Virus record (IMG/VR): IMGVR_UViG_3300036671_000210
Location: 1-22,559 of that record
DNA: 22,559 nt
Source of the DNA: a virus
Reading direction: 5' to 3' (one strand)
Shown: positions 1 to 7,808 of the stretch, piece by piece
Numbering within the stretch: the first letter of the stretch is position 1
Layout of the letters: each line of letters opens with the position of its first letter
Notes under the pieces: model-generated
The model's input: the letters and a program-made list of their open reading frames with translations, nothing else
Databases searched by the model: none
Told to the model about the DNA's origin: nothing
Position numbers and translations under genes: made by a program

Positions 1-801
1 AAGTATATTAGAAAATCCTGGAGAGATAATTGTGAAGAAGAAAGACTTCTTGGAGTATCTTTAACAGGTATTTATGGAAATAAAATAACTTCTACAAATG
101 GAAAAGCCCTTGAATCACTTCTTGATGAAATGAGACATCTATCTGTTTCAGTAAATGATAAAGAGGCTAAGTCTTTAAATATTAATCCCTCAGTATCAAT
201 TACTTGCGTAAAGCCTTCAGGGACGGTGTCACAGCTTACAGGAGTATCTTCTGGAATTCACCCGTGGTATTCAGAGTACTACTTAAGAAGCGTTAGAGCA
301 GACAATAAAGATCCAATGACACAGTTTTTAAAAGATTCTGGAATTCCATTTGAGGCAGATGTAATGAAGCCAGATGCAACTACCGTGTTCTACTTTCCAA
401 TTAAAGCTCCTAAGAATGCGATACTAACAAAGGACTTGACTGCGATAGATCACCTTGAAATGTGGAAAACATATAGAACACATTGGACAGAGCATAATCC
501 CAGCGTTACTATAAATGTCCAAGAGGATGAGTGGATGAGCGTAGGGGCTTGGGTATTTGACAACTTTGACTCTATTGGAGGAATTTCATTTCTTCCAGCC
601 ACAGAGCATTCTTACAAGCAGGCTCCATATCAAGAAGTTTCTAAAGAAGAGTATGAAAATTGGCTAGAAAAAGTGCCTAGTACTATTCGCTGGGATATGC
701 TTTCTTTGTATGAAACAACAGATGGTACAACTGGAAGTCAAGAGCTTTCTTGTGTTGCAGGTGCTTGTGAAATTGTAGATATTACAAAGCAGCCTTTGTG
801 A
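1..801 (+). CDS. Class II (adenosylcobalamin-dependent) ribonucleotide reductase, 5'-truncated
   Basis: The reading frame is open from base 1, so the gene begins upstream; 266 C-terminal residues are visible. The frame contains GVSLTGI (from about residue 19) and VKPSGTVS (around residue 70), both typical of class II reductases. The C-terminus carries Cys-Val-Ala-Gly-Ala-Cys (bases 751-768). That five-residue spacing matches the redox-shuttle pair C731/C736 of the monomeric Lactobacillus leichmannii enzyme. The enzyme reduces ribonucleotides to deoxyribonucleotides in the cytoplasm using a B12-generated thiyl radical, supplying precursors for phage DNA synthesis. The N-terminal catalytic cysteines and B12 site lie outside the window, so completeness cannot be judged. 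Stops TGA and TAA stand in tandem at 799-804. I am confident of the family and less sure of the monomeric subtype. Confidence 0.9.
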   Translation, partial: KYIRKSWRDNCEEERLLGVSLTGIYGNKITSTNGKALESLLDEMRHLSVSVNDKEAKSLNINPSVSITCVKPSGTVSQLTGVSSGIHPWYSEYYLRSVRADNKDPMTQFLKDSGIPFEADVMKPDATTVFYFPIKAPKNAILTKDLTAIDHLEMWKTYRTHWTEHNPSVTINVQEDEWMSVGAWVFDNFDSIGGISFLPATEHSYKQAPYQEVSKEEYENWLEKVPSTIRWDMLSLYETTDGTTGSQELSCVAGACEIVDITKQPL

Positions 802-807
802 TAAAAT
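799..807 (+). promoter_or_regulatory. Possible extended -10 promoter before the LamG-type protein
   Basis: TGA followed by TAAAAT (802-807) has the TGn-TAnnnT form of an extended -10 element, and it overlaps the reductase stop codon. There is no convincing -35 at 16-18 nt. A start near base 814 would fall within the weak ribosome binding site AGAGG (813-817). This is weak evidence; read-through from upstream is equally possible. Confidence 0.2.
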
Positions 808-823
808 AGACTAGAGGTAATCT

Positions 824-3800
824 ATGTCTTCATTAAATTCAAATTTTTATTCTTCCAGAATATACGGGGAGCATCCAGCAGCTTTATGGGCAATGGATGA
901 GCCAAACTATTTTGTTTCTTTAATATCTGAAGAAGAAAAAGAAATAACTACAGATAATTGGGATTTTACAAATGCAATAAGTTCATCTGCACAATTTACT
1001 TTATCAGGATATCCATTTAATGAATTACCTGTAAATAAGATATACCTTTCTACAGCTTCTCCAAGAAATTTTAAATTATCTTTAACAGAGCCTATACCAT
1101 ATTTAAAATTTGATAGAAATAAAGGAACTGTCTCTACTTCTACATATGTATATGTGCCAGATACCACTTCTATCCTTTATATAGATATTGGATTTATTGT
1201 AAATAGTGAAGAAACTTATACAAGATACACAAGCTCTTATATAAAAACAAACAATTGGGAAAAAATATCTAATACTTCAGATTACTCTTATAACAACTTT
1301 ACTCCATTTGTAAGAGTAGTATTTGATGAAAATACAAGTGAAATTGAAGAAGAGTCTTCTGTTTACTTTAATGGCTTATCTGTAGGTCAATGGTCTGAGG
1401 CATATTCATCAATAAGTACGGGAGTGCAAGTTGAAAATCTTCCATCAAATATTAAATCTTTAATTAACTTTGAAGGTGATATACAATGTACAATTTTAGA
1501 TTCATATGGTTTTAATGATGGTGAAAATGGATATATACTTTCACTTAATAATTCATTGCTTGGACACTTATCAGCAATTTCAATGGTATATGGTTCAAAT
1601 GGAAATATGAAGTTAAATAAAAATTCCTTAAGAGTATTTGATGAAATTATTGATGCACAGATAGATGGCTTAAGTATTGATGGAGGCTCTGCATCATCGG
1701 TATATGCAGAATTTGTTGATGGCGGAGACTCATCTATATTTTTAACTTTAGAACAATATAACAAGTTCCCATCTCTTGTGTTTCCTGGTAAAGGATTTTT
1801 AAATCAATTTGGGTATAACAAGCTACTCACTACAGAATTTTGGCTAAGAATTAATCCAGAAAAAATTTCTCAAGCTAGGATATTTGGACCATTATCATCA
1901 GATGACGGGTTGTATGTAGATAAAGATTTTATAAGACTAAATATTGGTGGATACAGTAAATCATATTTTATAGGAAAATGGTATAGACCAATGCTTATTC
2001 ATATATGTCAGAGCGAAAATGAAATATTCTTAATGATAAATGGAGAAAAAGTAATATCTATAGATATAGAAGGAGCTCAAATAGAAACTTTTCCAATACC
2101 AGAAGAAGACTACTTAGGATTTTTTACTGATAGTGAAATATATTTGTATGAAATAGATTCTTTTTCAATATTCCCTTATGTTGTTCAAGAGCAGGTAGCT
2201 AAGAAAAGATATGTATTTGGTCAGGGAGTTCAGGAACAAGAAAATATAATCTCATCAAATAATGGAGAGCTTTCGTATATTGACTTTCCATTTTCGGGAT
2301 ATGGATCTACAATTAGATATCCAGATAGAACTAAGTGGACTGATGGATTCTATAACAATATAGTGGCAAGTCCACAAGGAATATCTTTACCAAAGTATAA
2401 TGTTCCAGAAATTATATTTAACAATGTTACAAATATTTCAAACTCTGAAAAATCTTTAATAAGTTCAAATTTTTATAAAGAAAATTATGAAATACAAGAT
2501 GAAGATAATTTATTTATATCAATGGATCCAAACAACTCTTACATTGATCAAGATAGTTATGGAACTTTATATTTTGCACAAATAAATCAAACTAACTATA
2601 AGACTCAATCGCTGTATTCTGTTATGAAATCTTCATCAAATGTTGCAACTAAACAGTCCTTGTTATATTTATCAAATAATGTGGATGCTAGTTATTTTGA
2701 GATATCAATTAACTCTGGAAGCATTAGTTATATTTTTAATGATCAACTTATAAACTCTGCCTCAATACAGGCAAACTCTTATTTCTCAGTAGGAATTGAT
2801 TTTGATAAAATAGAAAAAGCTTATCAAAATACATTATTATCATTTTTTTCAAGACCAGAAAATATATCCCTTAATTTTGGAGGAAACCAGAATAATGTAT
2901 TCTTAGGAAAAATATTTTCTTTAACAATAAATAATCAATTCTTTACAGAAAAAGATGGCGAAGCAATGTTTAATTTAAATGGAATAGCCATTAAAGATTC
3001 AAGTCAAAACTTTTTAAATTATGCAGGCTCTTACACGCTCATTCCTAAGGCAACAAATATTGGAATGTTTTTAGATGTTGCAGTTTCAGGATATTGGGAA
3101 AACTCAATACCGCTATCTTACTTTGGAAAATATATTACTCAAAGTGATGGAGAGTTAAAGTACGATTTAGATTTAATTCAATTTGATATAGACTCTCCAA
3201 AGTCAATTTTTTCAAAGTATAATCAAGAATCTTCAAATTATGAAGACTCCTTGTCTACAAAGATATATTTAACATTGCAAAAGGTTTCTGGTATAGGTCA
3301 ATTTACATATACTCAATTTACAAATACTGAGATAGTTGGTATGGATAAAATTTTAGACTTATCAAGCATACTATCTGAAAAAGATACTAAATATAAAGTA
3401 AATAGTGGAACAGTAATATATCCACCAAAAGATATTCAAGGGTTTGCAAATTATTACATAACTATCCATATTGAATTAAAATCTAATGGAATAAATAGTG
3501 AAAATGTTAATATTAAAAATATGGCACTATCTTCCTTATCTTTTGATGAGGGACAATTCTATGCAATCAATACTCCAGCAGAAGGAAAATTTTATCCAAT
3601 AGCTAAGAATGAAGATCAATATGTTTATAAAAGAAAAATTCCAGTATTAGTTGACATAGACTCTTCTCCCTATTTATATTTATCAGGAGATTCTGGAATA
3701 GAGGTATTACCTGAAATAGATGAAAATCTATTAAAAGGGATATCGATTCCAATCAATAAAAATAAAAAAAATAATCAAAAAGTTGTCGGAATACAAATGT

Positions 3801-4405
3801 TTTTAATGTTTAATGAAGATAAGTTATTTAATGAGAGAAAAAAAATAGGGTCTATTTTTAGTTCTAATAATTCTTATGACATTGTTTTAGTTCCAGAAAC
3901 TGATAAAAAAAGAGCAACATTTAAAATTTATGAAACAATAACTGGAATAGAATTTGAAACTGCTAAATTCTTTTTAAATGGAAAAGCTGTAAACAGCATA
4001 GTGATTGAGCCATTAGTTTGGAATTGTATAGCTATTTCTTTACAAGAAAATTCTATTTCTTTGGATGGAATAATTGCACAAATGGAGTTCTATTCTGGAT
4101 TAAAAATTAATAATGTTGCAAGTTTTATGGAGCTAAATCCAATTGAACAAAATCTTGTTACCTATGATGATTGGGGTATGGTTGATGATGAATATTGGTC
4201 ATTCTGGTCTGCTTCTGCAACATGGACTCAAGCATTAGATCCAAAGGCTCTTAATATTACAATACTTTCTCTAGATGCAAAAAATATCTTTGATAACTAC
4301 ATTGGTACATCTTTGGGAGTTGCAAGTGATAGTAGTACGCTAAATGTCAATTATGACTCTGTTGTAATATTAAATGACGTAAAGTGGAGCACATACTTGC
4401 TTTAA
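824..4405 (+). CDS. Large virion protein with LamG/concanavalin-like domains (putative tail fibre or surface protein)
   Basis: This 1193-residue protein has no signal peptide or membrane segment and is rich in Ser, Asn, Ile and Tyr. I see three beta-rich stretches with the look of LamG/ConA jelly rolls. Residues about 333-452 start with TTEFWLRI and contain a MINGEKVISIDI strand pair. Residues about 561-709 contain YFEISINSGSISYIF. Residues about 985-1103 contain WNCIAISLQENSISLDG. The N-terminus has ALWAMDEPNYF, a phrase I associate with minor tail proteins of actinobacterial phages. Such folds usually bind glycans or serve as structural modules on the virion surface. The start at 824 has AGAGG 6 nt upstream. 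The position is odd: between the reductase and the portal, far from the other tail genes. A capsid decoration or fibre role is equally possible; the exact role is inference. Confidence 0.6.
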   Translation: MSSLNSNFYSSRIYGEHPAALWAMDEPNYFVSLISEEEKEITTDNWDFTNAISSSAQFTLSGYPFNELPVNKIYLSTASPRNFKLSLTEPIPYLKFDRNKGTVSTSTYVYVPDTTSILYIDIGFIVNSEETYTRYTSSYIKTNNWEKISNTSDYSYNNFTPFVRVVFDENTSEIEEESSVYFNGLSVGQWSEAYSSISTGVQVENLPSNIKSLINFEGDIQCTILDSYGFNDGENGYILSLNNSLLGHLSAISMVYGSNGNMKLNKNSLRVFDEIIDAQIDGLSIDGGSASSVYAEFVDGGDSSIFLTLEQYNKFPSLVFPGKGFLNQFGYNKLLTTEFWLRINPEKISQARIFGPLSSDDGLYVDKDFIRLNIGGYSKSYFIGKWYRPMLIHICQSENEIFLMINGEKVISIDIEGAQIETFPIPEEDYLGFFTDSEIYLYEIDSFSIFPYVVQEQVAKKRYVFGQGVQEQENIISSNNGELSYIDFPFSGYGSTIRYPDRTKWTDGFYNNIVASPQGISLPKYNVPEIIFNNVTNISNSEKSLISSNFYKENYEIQDEDNLFISMDPNNSYIDQDSYGTLYFAQINQTNYKTQSLYSVMKSSSNVATKQSLLYLSNNVDASYFEISINSGSISYIFNDQLINSASIQANSYFSVGIDFDKIEKAYQNTLLSFFSRPENISLNFGGNQNNVFLGKIFSLTINNQFFTEKDGEAMFNLNGIAIKDSSQNFLNYAGSYTLIPKATNIGMFLDVAVSGYWENSIPLSYFGKYITQSDGELKYDLDLIQFDIDSPKSIFSKYNQESSNYEDSLSTKIYLTLQKVSGIGQFTYTQFTNTEIVGMDKILDLSSILSEKDTKYKVNSGTVIYPPKDIQGFANYYITIHIELKSNGINSENVNIKNMALSSLSFDEGQFYAINTPAEGKFYPIAKNEDQYVYKRKIPVLVDIDSSPYLYLSGDSGIEVLPEIDENLLKGISIPINKNKKNNQKVVGIQMFLMFNEDKLFNERKKIGSIFSSNNSYDIVLVPETDKKRATFKIYETITGIEFETAKFFLNGKAVNSIVIEPLVWNCIAISLQENSISLDGIIAQMEFYSGLKINNVASFMELNPIEQNLVTYDDWGMVDDEYWSFWSASATWTQALDPKALNITILSLDAKNIFDNYIGTSLGVASDSSTLNVNYDSVVILNDVKWSTYLL

Positions 4406-4425
4406 ATAACATTTTGTGGTACAAT
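4397..4425 (+). promoter_or_regulatory. Sigma70-type promoter, apparently leaderless for the pre-portal gene
   Basis: TTGCTT (4397-4402) and TACAAT (4420-4425) are separated by exactly 17 nt. Transcription would start about 7 nt after the -10, at 4431-4432, which is the A of the ATG at 4432. No Shine-Dalgarno-like purine run precedes that ATG, which agrees with a leaderless mRNA. The -35 lies inside the last codons of the preceding gene. Confidence 0.6.
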
Positions 4426-4431
4426 GTTGTC

Positions 4432-4800
4432 ATGGAATATATAGATGGAATAAGAAAACTGCCAAATAAGCCAAAAGTAAGAGTAGTTGAAAATACCTCA
4501 GAAGATGGAATATATGTTTGGAAAACTGAATCAGGAAAAATATTCGGTGATGGTAATGGAAACTTTATGAACATCCCTGCAAAAAAATATGATCTTCCTG
4601 CAATAAATAGATTAACTCAGGCTGCTGCCCACTATGGTGCAGGTGCTGGAAAAGCAGTATTTATGCCAGGAGTTTCAAGAATTACGGATGAAGAGCATTC
4701 TGTTCAAGTTGATAGAATGAAACAAGGATATATTCCAAGTGACCTCGATACAGGAGCGTTTATAGATGCTCAAAAAGGATTAAACACTCATGGAGAATAA
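4432..4800 (+). CDS. Small conserved pre-portal protein, function unknown
   Basis: The 122-residue product has no membrane or signal segment. The N-terminal half (LPNKPKVRVVENTSEDG, then VWKTESGKIFGDGNGN) looks like short beta strands around Gly-rich turns. The C-terminal half is Ala/Gly-rich and then charged, ending GLNTHGE. An in-frame ATG at 4384 would overlap the previous gene and lies upstream of the promoter, so 4432 is preferred. Small proteins of this type sit directly before the portal gene in actinobacterial phages, to my recollection. The gene overlaps the portal start by 11 nt (4790-4800), implying translational coupling and a role in head assembly or packaging. No function can be assigned. 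Confidence 0.75.
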   Translation: MEYIDGIRKLPNKPKVRVVENTSEDGIYVWKTESGKIFGDGNGNFMNIPAKKYDLPAINRLTQAAAHYGAGAGKAVFMPGVSRITDEEHSVQVDRMKQGYIPSDLDTGAFIDAQKGLNTHGE

Positions 4801-6346
4801 TGAGACTATAGCAAGACTAGATAATTTAGATAAAAATAAACCAGTTGCAAGTAAAACAGATGACTTTATGATAGAGTCTGAAACTGTAAAAAGCTTTAGT
4901 GGAATTGATTCAAACTTTAAAAGAAGAATTAGTAGAATGTCAAAAGCTTATACTGGTCAAGATGGTGCAAAGTCTAAGCAACTATTTCCAGAACAAGACA
5001 TAACAACTGCCTATGGACTTTTTGATGCAGTCCTGCCCCCTTATAACCTAGATGAACTTGCATCCTTCTTTGATAATTCTTTTGCTAACCACGCTGCGAT
5101 AAATGCAAAGGTAGCAAATACTGTGGGTCTTGGATATAGCTTTATAATGTCAGATATGGTTAAAGCAAGGATTGAAGAAATAGAAGACTCTAATCAAAGA
5201 ATAAGAGCCCAAAGAAAAATTGAAAGAGCAAAAACAGAACTATCGTCTTGGCTAGAAGAGTTAAATGATGAAGATACTTTTACCCACGTTCTTGAAAAAG
5301 CTATGACAGATTTTGAATCAACTGGAAATGGATATATTGAAGTTGGAAGAAAAAATACTGGAGAGATTGGATATGTTGGTCATATTCCATCTACAACCGT
5401 TCGTGTTCGCAGACTTCGTGACGGTTACATTCAAATTGTAAATCAAAAGGTAGTTTTCTTTAAAAACTTTCAAGACACAAAAACTGTTAATATTGTAACA
5501 ACAGACCAAAGACCAAATGAACTTATTCATATTAAAAAATATAGTCCAAAGAATACTTACTATGGAGTTCCAGATGTAGTTTCTGCTGCAACATCTCTTG
5601 TTGGAGATCAATTAGCAGCAAGATATAATATAGATTATTTTGAAAATAAAGCAGTGCCAAGATATATTGTTACCCTAAAAGGTGCAAAGCTTTCTGCTGA
5701 TGCAGAAGATAAGTTGTTTAGATTCCTTCAATCTGGTCTTCGTGGTCAAAATCATAGAACTCTTTATATCCCACTTCCTGGAGATGCGGCAGATAATAAA
5801 GTTGAATTTAAAATGGAACCAGTTGAAAATGGAATTCAAGAAGGATCATTTGATAAATATAGAACTTCTAATGTTCATGACATTCTTATGGCTCATCAGG
5901 TACCAATCTCAAAAGTTGGATCAGATCCTGGAAGTTCAATTGCATCTGCACTTGTCTCAGACAGAACATTTAAAGAACAGGTAGCGAGACCATCACAAAA
6001 GAATTTAGAAAAAACTATTAATAAAATTATTAAAGAAAAAACTGATATTTTACTAATGAAGTTTAATGAACTAACTCTTACTGATGAGAGTACTCAGAGT
6101 CAAATAGATGAAAGATATCTAAGGGCACAAGTAGTTGTTCCAAATGACATTAGACCAAGACTGGGACTTCCAGTAATTCCAGAAGGAGATGTCCCAGTAG
6201 CAATGACCCCTCAACAACGTGCAGAGCAAAATGCTCAGATGGCTGGTACAAGGCAAAGAGATCAGCAAAGAGTTGATCAAGCATCCGATTCTACTTCTAC
6301 CACAACAGGAAGAAATCCTGGTGGCGAAGGAAGATCTGTAGTATAA
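4790..6346 (+). CDS. Phage portal protein
   Basis: The 518-residue length is normal for a portal of the PBSX/HK97-like group. Supporting stretches are FDNSFANHAAINAKVANTVG (entry region), FESTGNGYIEVGRKNTGEIG, IHIKKYSPKNTYYGVPDVVS, the YFENKAVPRY motif before the wing region, and SDPGSSIASALVSDRTFKEQ (about residues 382-401). The portal forms the dodecameric ring at one capsid vertex through which DNA is packaged and ejected. It also nucleates head assembly. The C-terminal 50 residues are a Gln/Ser/Thr-rich low-complexity tail. The start lies inside the preceding gene (11-nt overlap) with only a weak AAGGA-type site, so coupling is likely. The downstream order of protease, then capsid, supports the call. 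Confidence 0.92.
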   Translation: MENNETIARLDNLDKNKPVASKTDDFMIESETVKSFSGIDSNFKRRISRMSKAYTGQDGAKSKQLFPEQDITTAYGLFDAVLPPYNLDELASFFDNSFANHAAINAKVANTVGLGYSFIMSDMVKARIEEIEDSNQRIRAQRKIERAKTELSSWLEELNDEDTFTHVLEKAMTDFESTGNGYIEVGRKNTGEIGYVGHIPSTTVRVRRLRDGYIQIVNQKVVFFKNFQDTKTVNIVTTDQRPNELIHIKKYSPKNTYYGVPDVVSAATSLVGDQLAARYNIDYFENKAVPRYIVTLKGAKLSADAEDKLFRFLQSGLRGQNHRTLYIPLPGDAADNKVEFKMEPVENGIQEGSFDKYRTSNVHDILMAHQVPISKVGSDPGSSIASALVSDRTFKEQVARPSQKNLEKTINKIIKEKTDILLMKFNELTLTDESTQSQIDERYLRAQVVVPNDIRPRLGLPVIPEGDVPVAMTPQQRAEQNAQMAGTRQRDQQRVDQASDSTSTTTGRNPGGEGRSVV

Positions 6347-6368
6347 TATAACAATATTATAAAGTTAT

Positions 6369-6386
6369 AAAAACTACATATATAAT
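6369..6386 (+). promoter_or_regulatory. Putative phage promoter before protease/scaffold/capsid
   Basis: The element AAAAACTACATA-TATAAT ends in a consensus -10 (6381-6386). It matches the element before the tail tube gene (11700-11717) at 15 of 18 positions with identical spacing; the three differences are A/G transitions. A start near 6393 would leave only about 3 nt before the ATG at 6396 and would drop the AGGAG (6388-6392). Either the gene is nearly leaderless from this promoter, or read-through messages use the AGGAG. Confidence 0.45.
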
Positions 6387-6395
6387 AGGAGTAAG

Positions 6396-7784
6396 ATGAC
6401 TAGCTTAAACAAGGCTTATTGGACTTCAGACAATAACGACATAAATTTGTCTATGCCAATAGCAAAAATAGATAAAGAGCGTAGAACCGTTTCAGGTTTT
6501 GCTACGCTTGACAATATAGATAAGCAGTCAGATATTGTTCCCACAACTGTTAGTATAAAAGCTTTTCAAACATTCCGAGGAAATTTGAGAGAGATGCATC
6601 AACCAATTGCAGTTGGAAAAATTGTTAATTTTAGACAGGAAAAGTTTTTTGACAAAGGCTCAGATAAATTGTATAATGGAGTTTATGTAGATGCATATAT
6701 TTCAAAAGGTGCTCAAGATACTTGGGAAAAAGTTTTAGATGGTACTCTAACAGGATTTTCTATCGGCGGAGTAATCAAAGATTCAGAAAATTCTTATGAT
6801 GCAAATATGGACAAAACAATTAGAATTGTAAAGGACTATGAATTGCACGAGCTATCTTTGGTAGATAATCCAGCAAATCAATTTGCAAATGTTGTGTCTA
6901 TTCAAAAAATTGACAAAGATGAAGAAAATGATGGTATAATTACAAAAGCAGACATTGAAAATATATATTGGTGTGAGAATGACGGACTTGTCAGACTTTC
7001 AGAGGTTGAAGATTCAAGCTGTCCTTCATGCGAAGTTAGCATGAAGAATATAGGTTTTGTAGAGACAAAGGATGTAGAGAAAGCAATGACTGTTAAATCA
7101 ATTTTGAATAAGTTTATAGGTAGCTCAGACTTACAAAAATCCGAAGAAGTTTCCGAAACATTACATACTTCAGGCGATATGTCTGAAACATCAGTTGACA
7201 ATAATGAGTCAGCTGTAGAAAAGAATATAAAGGAGGAGAATAACGTGTCAGAAGAAAATACAATAGTAGAAGACACCGTTGAAGAAGTTGCAGTTGAAAA
7301 AGCTGTTGCTGGTACTCCTGCCGAAGAAACCGTAGAAAAGTCAGTTGACGCTGTTGAGGAAGTAGTGGTTAAATCTGCTGATCCAGAAGAAGCACCTGCA
7401 GAAGATGTTGCAGATGAAAATTCTTTAAATGACGTTGAAGTTGAAAAGTCTGTTGTTGAAGTTGATGCAACCGATTCTGAACTTGTAAAAGCTGTTGACG
7501 AAATTAAGGTTTCAGTAACAGAGGCAGTGAGTGAACTTGTTTCAACAATCAAGTCACTAAATGAAGAGATTGCAGGTATCAAGAAATCAGTTGATGCAAC
7601 CAAGGAAGAAGTTTCTAGTGTAAAAAGCAATCTTGAAGATTTTGGAAAGCGTGTAGATGGTCTAGAAGACGATACAGCTGTCCGAAAGTCTGGCGATCTT
7701 GGCGGAATCGTTCAGGGAAATAAAATAACAAAAGGGTCTCAGTGGGGTGGACGTTTCCTAAGTTCCGCTGACCTATATCATTAA
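6396..7784 (+). CDS. Prohead maturation protease with C-terminal scaffold domain
   Basis: Residues about 15-175 form a caudoviral prohead serine protease of the HK97/XkdF-like type with the herpesvirus assemblin fold. They show VSGFATLDNIDKQSDIV, His68 in REMH, Ser122 in TGFSIGG, and LHELSLVDNPAN with a candidate third residue at His151. Cys193 and Cys209-Pro-Ser-Cys212 make a partial zinc-knuckle-like spacer. Residues about 280-365 are highly acidic (Glu, Val, Ala, Asp), and about 365-430 read as a coiled coil. The conserved-looking end, QWGGRFLSSADLYH, is a likely capsid-binding tail. The enzyme should cleave scaffold and possibly capsid N-termini during head maturation. An internal ribosome binding site at 7231 suggests the scaffold is also made separately. 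The predicted roles follow from family knowledge and gene order. Confidence 0.85.
   Translation: MTSLNKAYWTSDNNDINLSMPIAKIDKERRTVSGFATLDNIDKQSDIVPTTVSIKAFQTFRGNLREMHQPIAVGKIVNFRQEKFFDKGSDKLYNGVYVDAYISKGAQDTWEKVLDGTLTGFSIGGVIKDSENSYDANMDKTIRIVKDYELHELSLVDNPANQFANVVSIQKIDKDEENDGIITKADIENIYWCENDGLVRLSEVEDSSCPSCEVSMKNIGFVETKDVEKAMTVKSILNKFIGSSDLQKSEEVSETLHTSGDMSETSVDNNESAVEKNIKEENNVSEENTIVEDTVEEVAVEKAVAGTPAEETVEKSVDAVEEVVVKSADPEEAPAEDVADENSLNDVEVEKSVVEVDATDSELVKAVDEIKVSVTEAVSELVSTIKSLNEEIAGIKKSVDATKEEVSSVKSNLEDFGKRVDGLEDDTAVRKSGDLGGIVQGNKITKGSQWGGRFLSSADLYH
7231..7236 (+). promoter_or_regulatory. Internal Shine-Dalgarno for a nested scaffold protein
   Basis: AGGAGG, extended to AAAGGAGGAG, lies inside the protease gene, 8 nt before an in-frame GTG at 7245. 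Its strength is close to that of the capsid gene's site. It sits exactly at the junction between the protease/linker part and the acidic scaffold part. Confidence 0.6.
7245..7784 (+). CDS. Nested capsid scaffold protein (internal in-frame start)
   Basis: Initiation at GTG 7245, codon 284 of the protease frame, would give a 179-residue product. It begins MSEENTIVEDTVEE, continues through an acidic Val/Glu/Lys-Ser segment and a coiled coil, and ends with GGRFLSSADLYH. This matches the usual physical profile of a scaffold: acidic, helical, with a C-terminal capsid-binding end. Phage lambda (C/Nu3) and herpesviruses (UL26/UL26.5) make scaffold from a nested start in the same way. The capsid protein that follows lacks an obvious long N-terminal delta domain, so a separate scaffold is expected. 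The sequence shows the start signals; production of the shorter protein is inference. Confidence 0.6.
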   Translation: MSEENTIVEDTVEEVAVEKAVAGTPAEETVEKSVDAVEEVVVKSADPEEAPAEDVADENSLNDVEVEKSVVEVDATDSELVKAVDEIKVSVTEAVSELVSTIKSLNEEIAGIKKSVDATKEEVSSVKSNLEDFGKRVDGLEDDTAVRKSGDLGGIVQGNKITKGSQWGGRFLSSADLYH

Positions 7785-7792
7785 GAGAAACT

Positions 7793-7800
7793 GGAGGTGA
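7793..7800 (+). promoter_or_regulatory. Full-length Shine-Dalgarno of the capsid gene
   Basis: GGAGGTGA is a full eight-base match to the anti-Shine-Dalgarno end of 16S rRNA. It is followed by an A-rich 8-nt spacer and ATG at 7809. It decides the start and fits very high expression. Confidence 0.8.
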
Positions 7801-7808
7801 AATAAAAA

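Noticed and set aside
783-800. Small stem-loop ACAAAG/CTTTGT at the end of the reductase gene
   Set aside because: Only 6-7 bp, GC-poor, overlaps the stop codon and lacks a T run; not convincing as a terminator.
4384-4431. Upstream in-frame ATG for the pre-portal gene
   Set aside because: It overlaps the previous coding region, precedes the predicted transcription start, and adds 16 residues without a ribosome binding site.
6342-6347. TATAAT overlapping the portal stop as a promoter
   Set aside because: AT-rich gap with several TATAAT-like strings; this one lacks the shared upstream element found at 6369, so it was not called separately. TATAAT at 11691 was set aside for the same reason.
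6902-7630. Long minus-strand open frame rich in Ser/Thr
   Set aside because: It is the mirror of the acidic Val/Glu-rich scaffold region on the plus strand; no start signals and low-complexity content.
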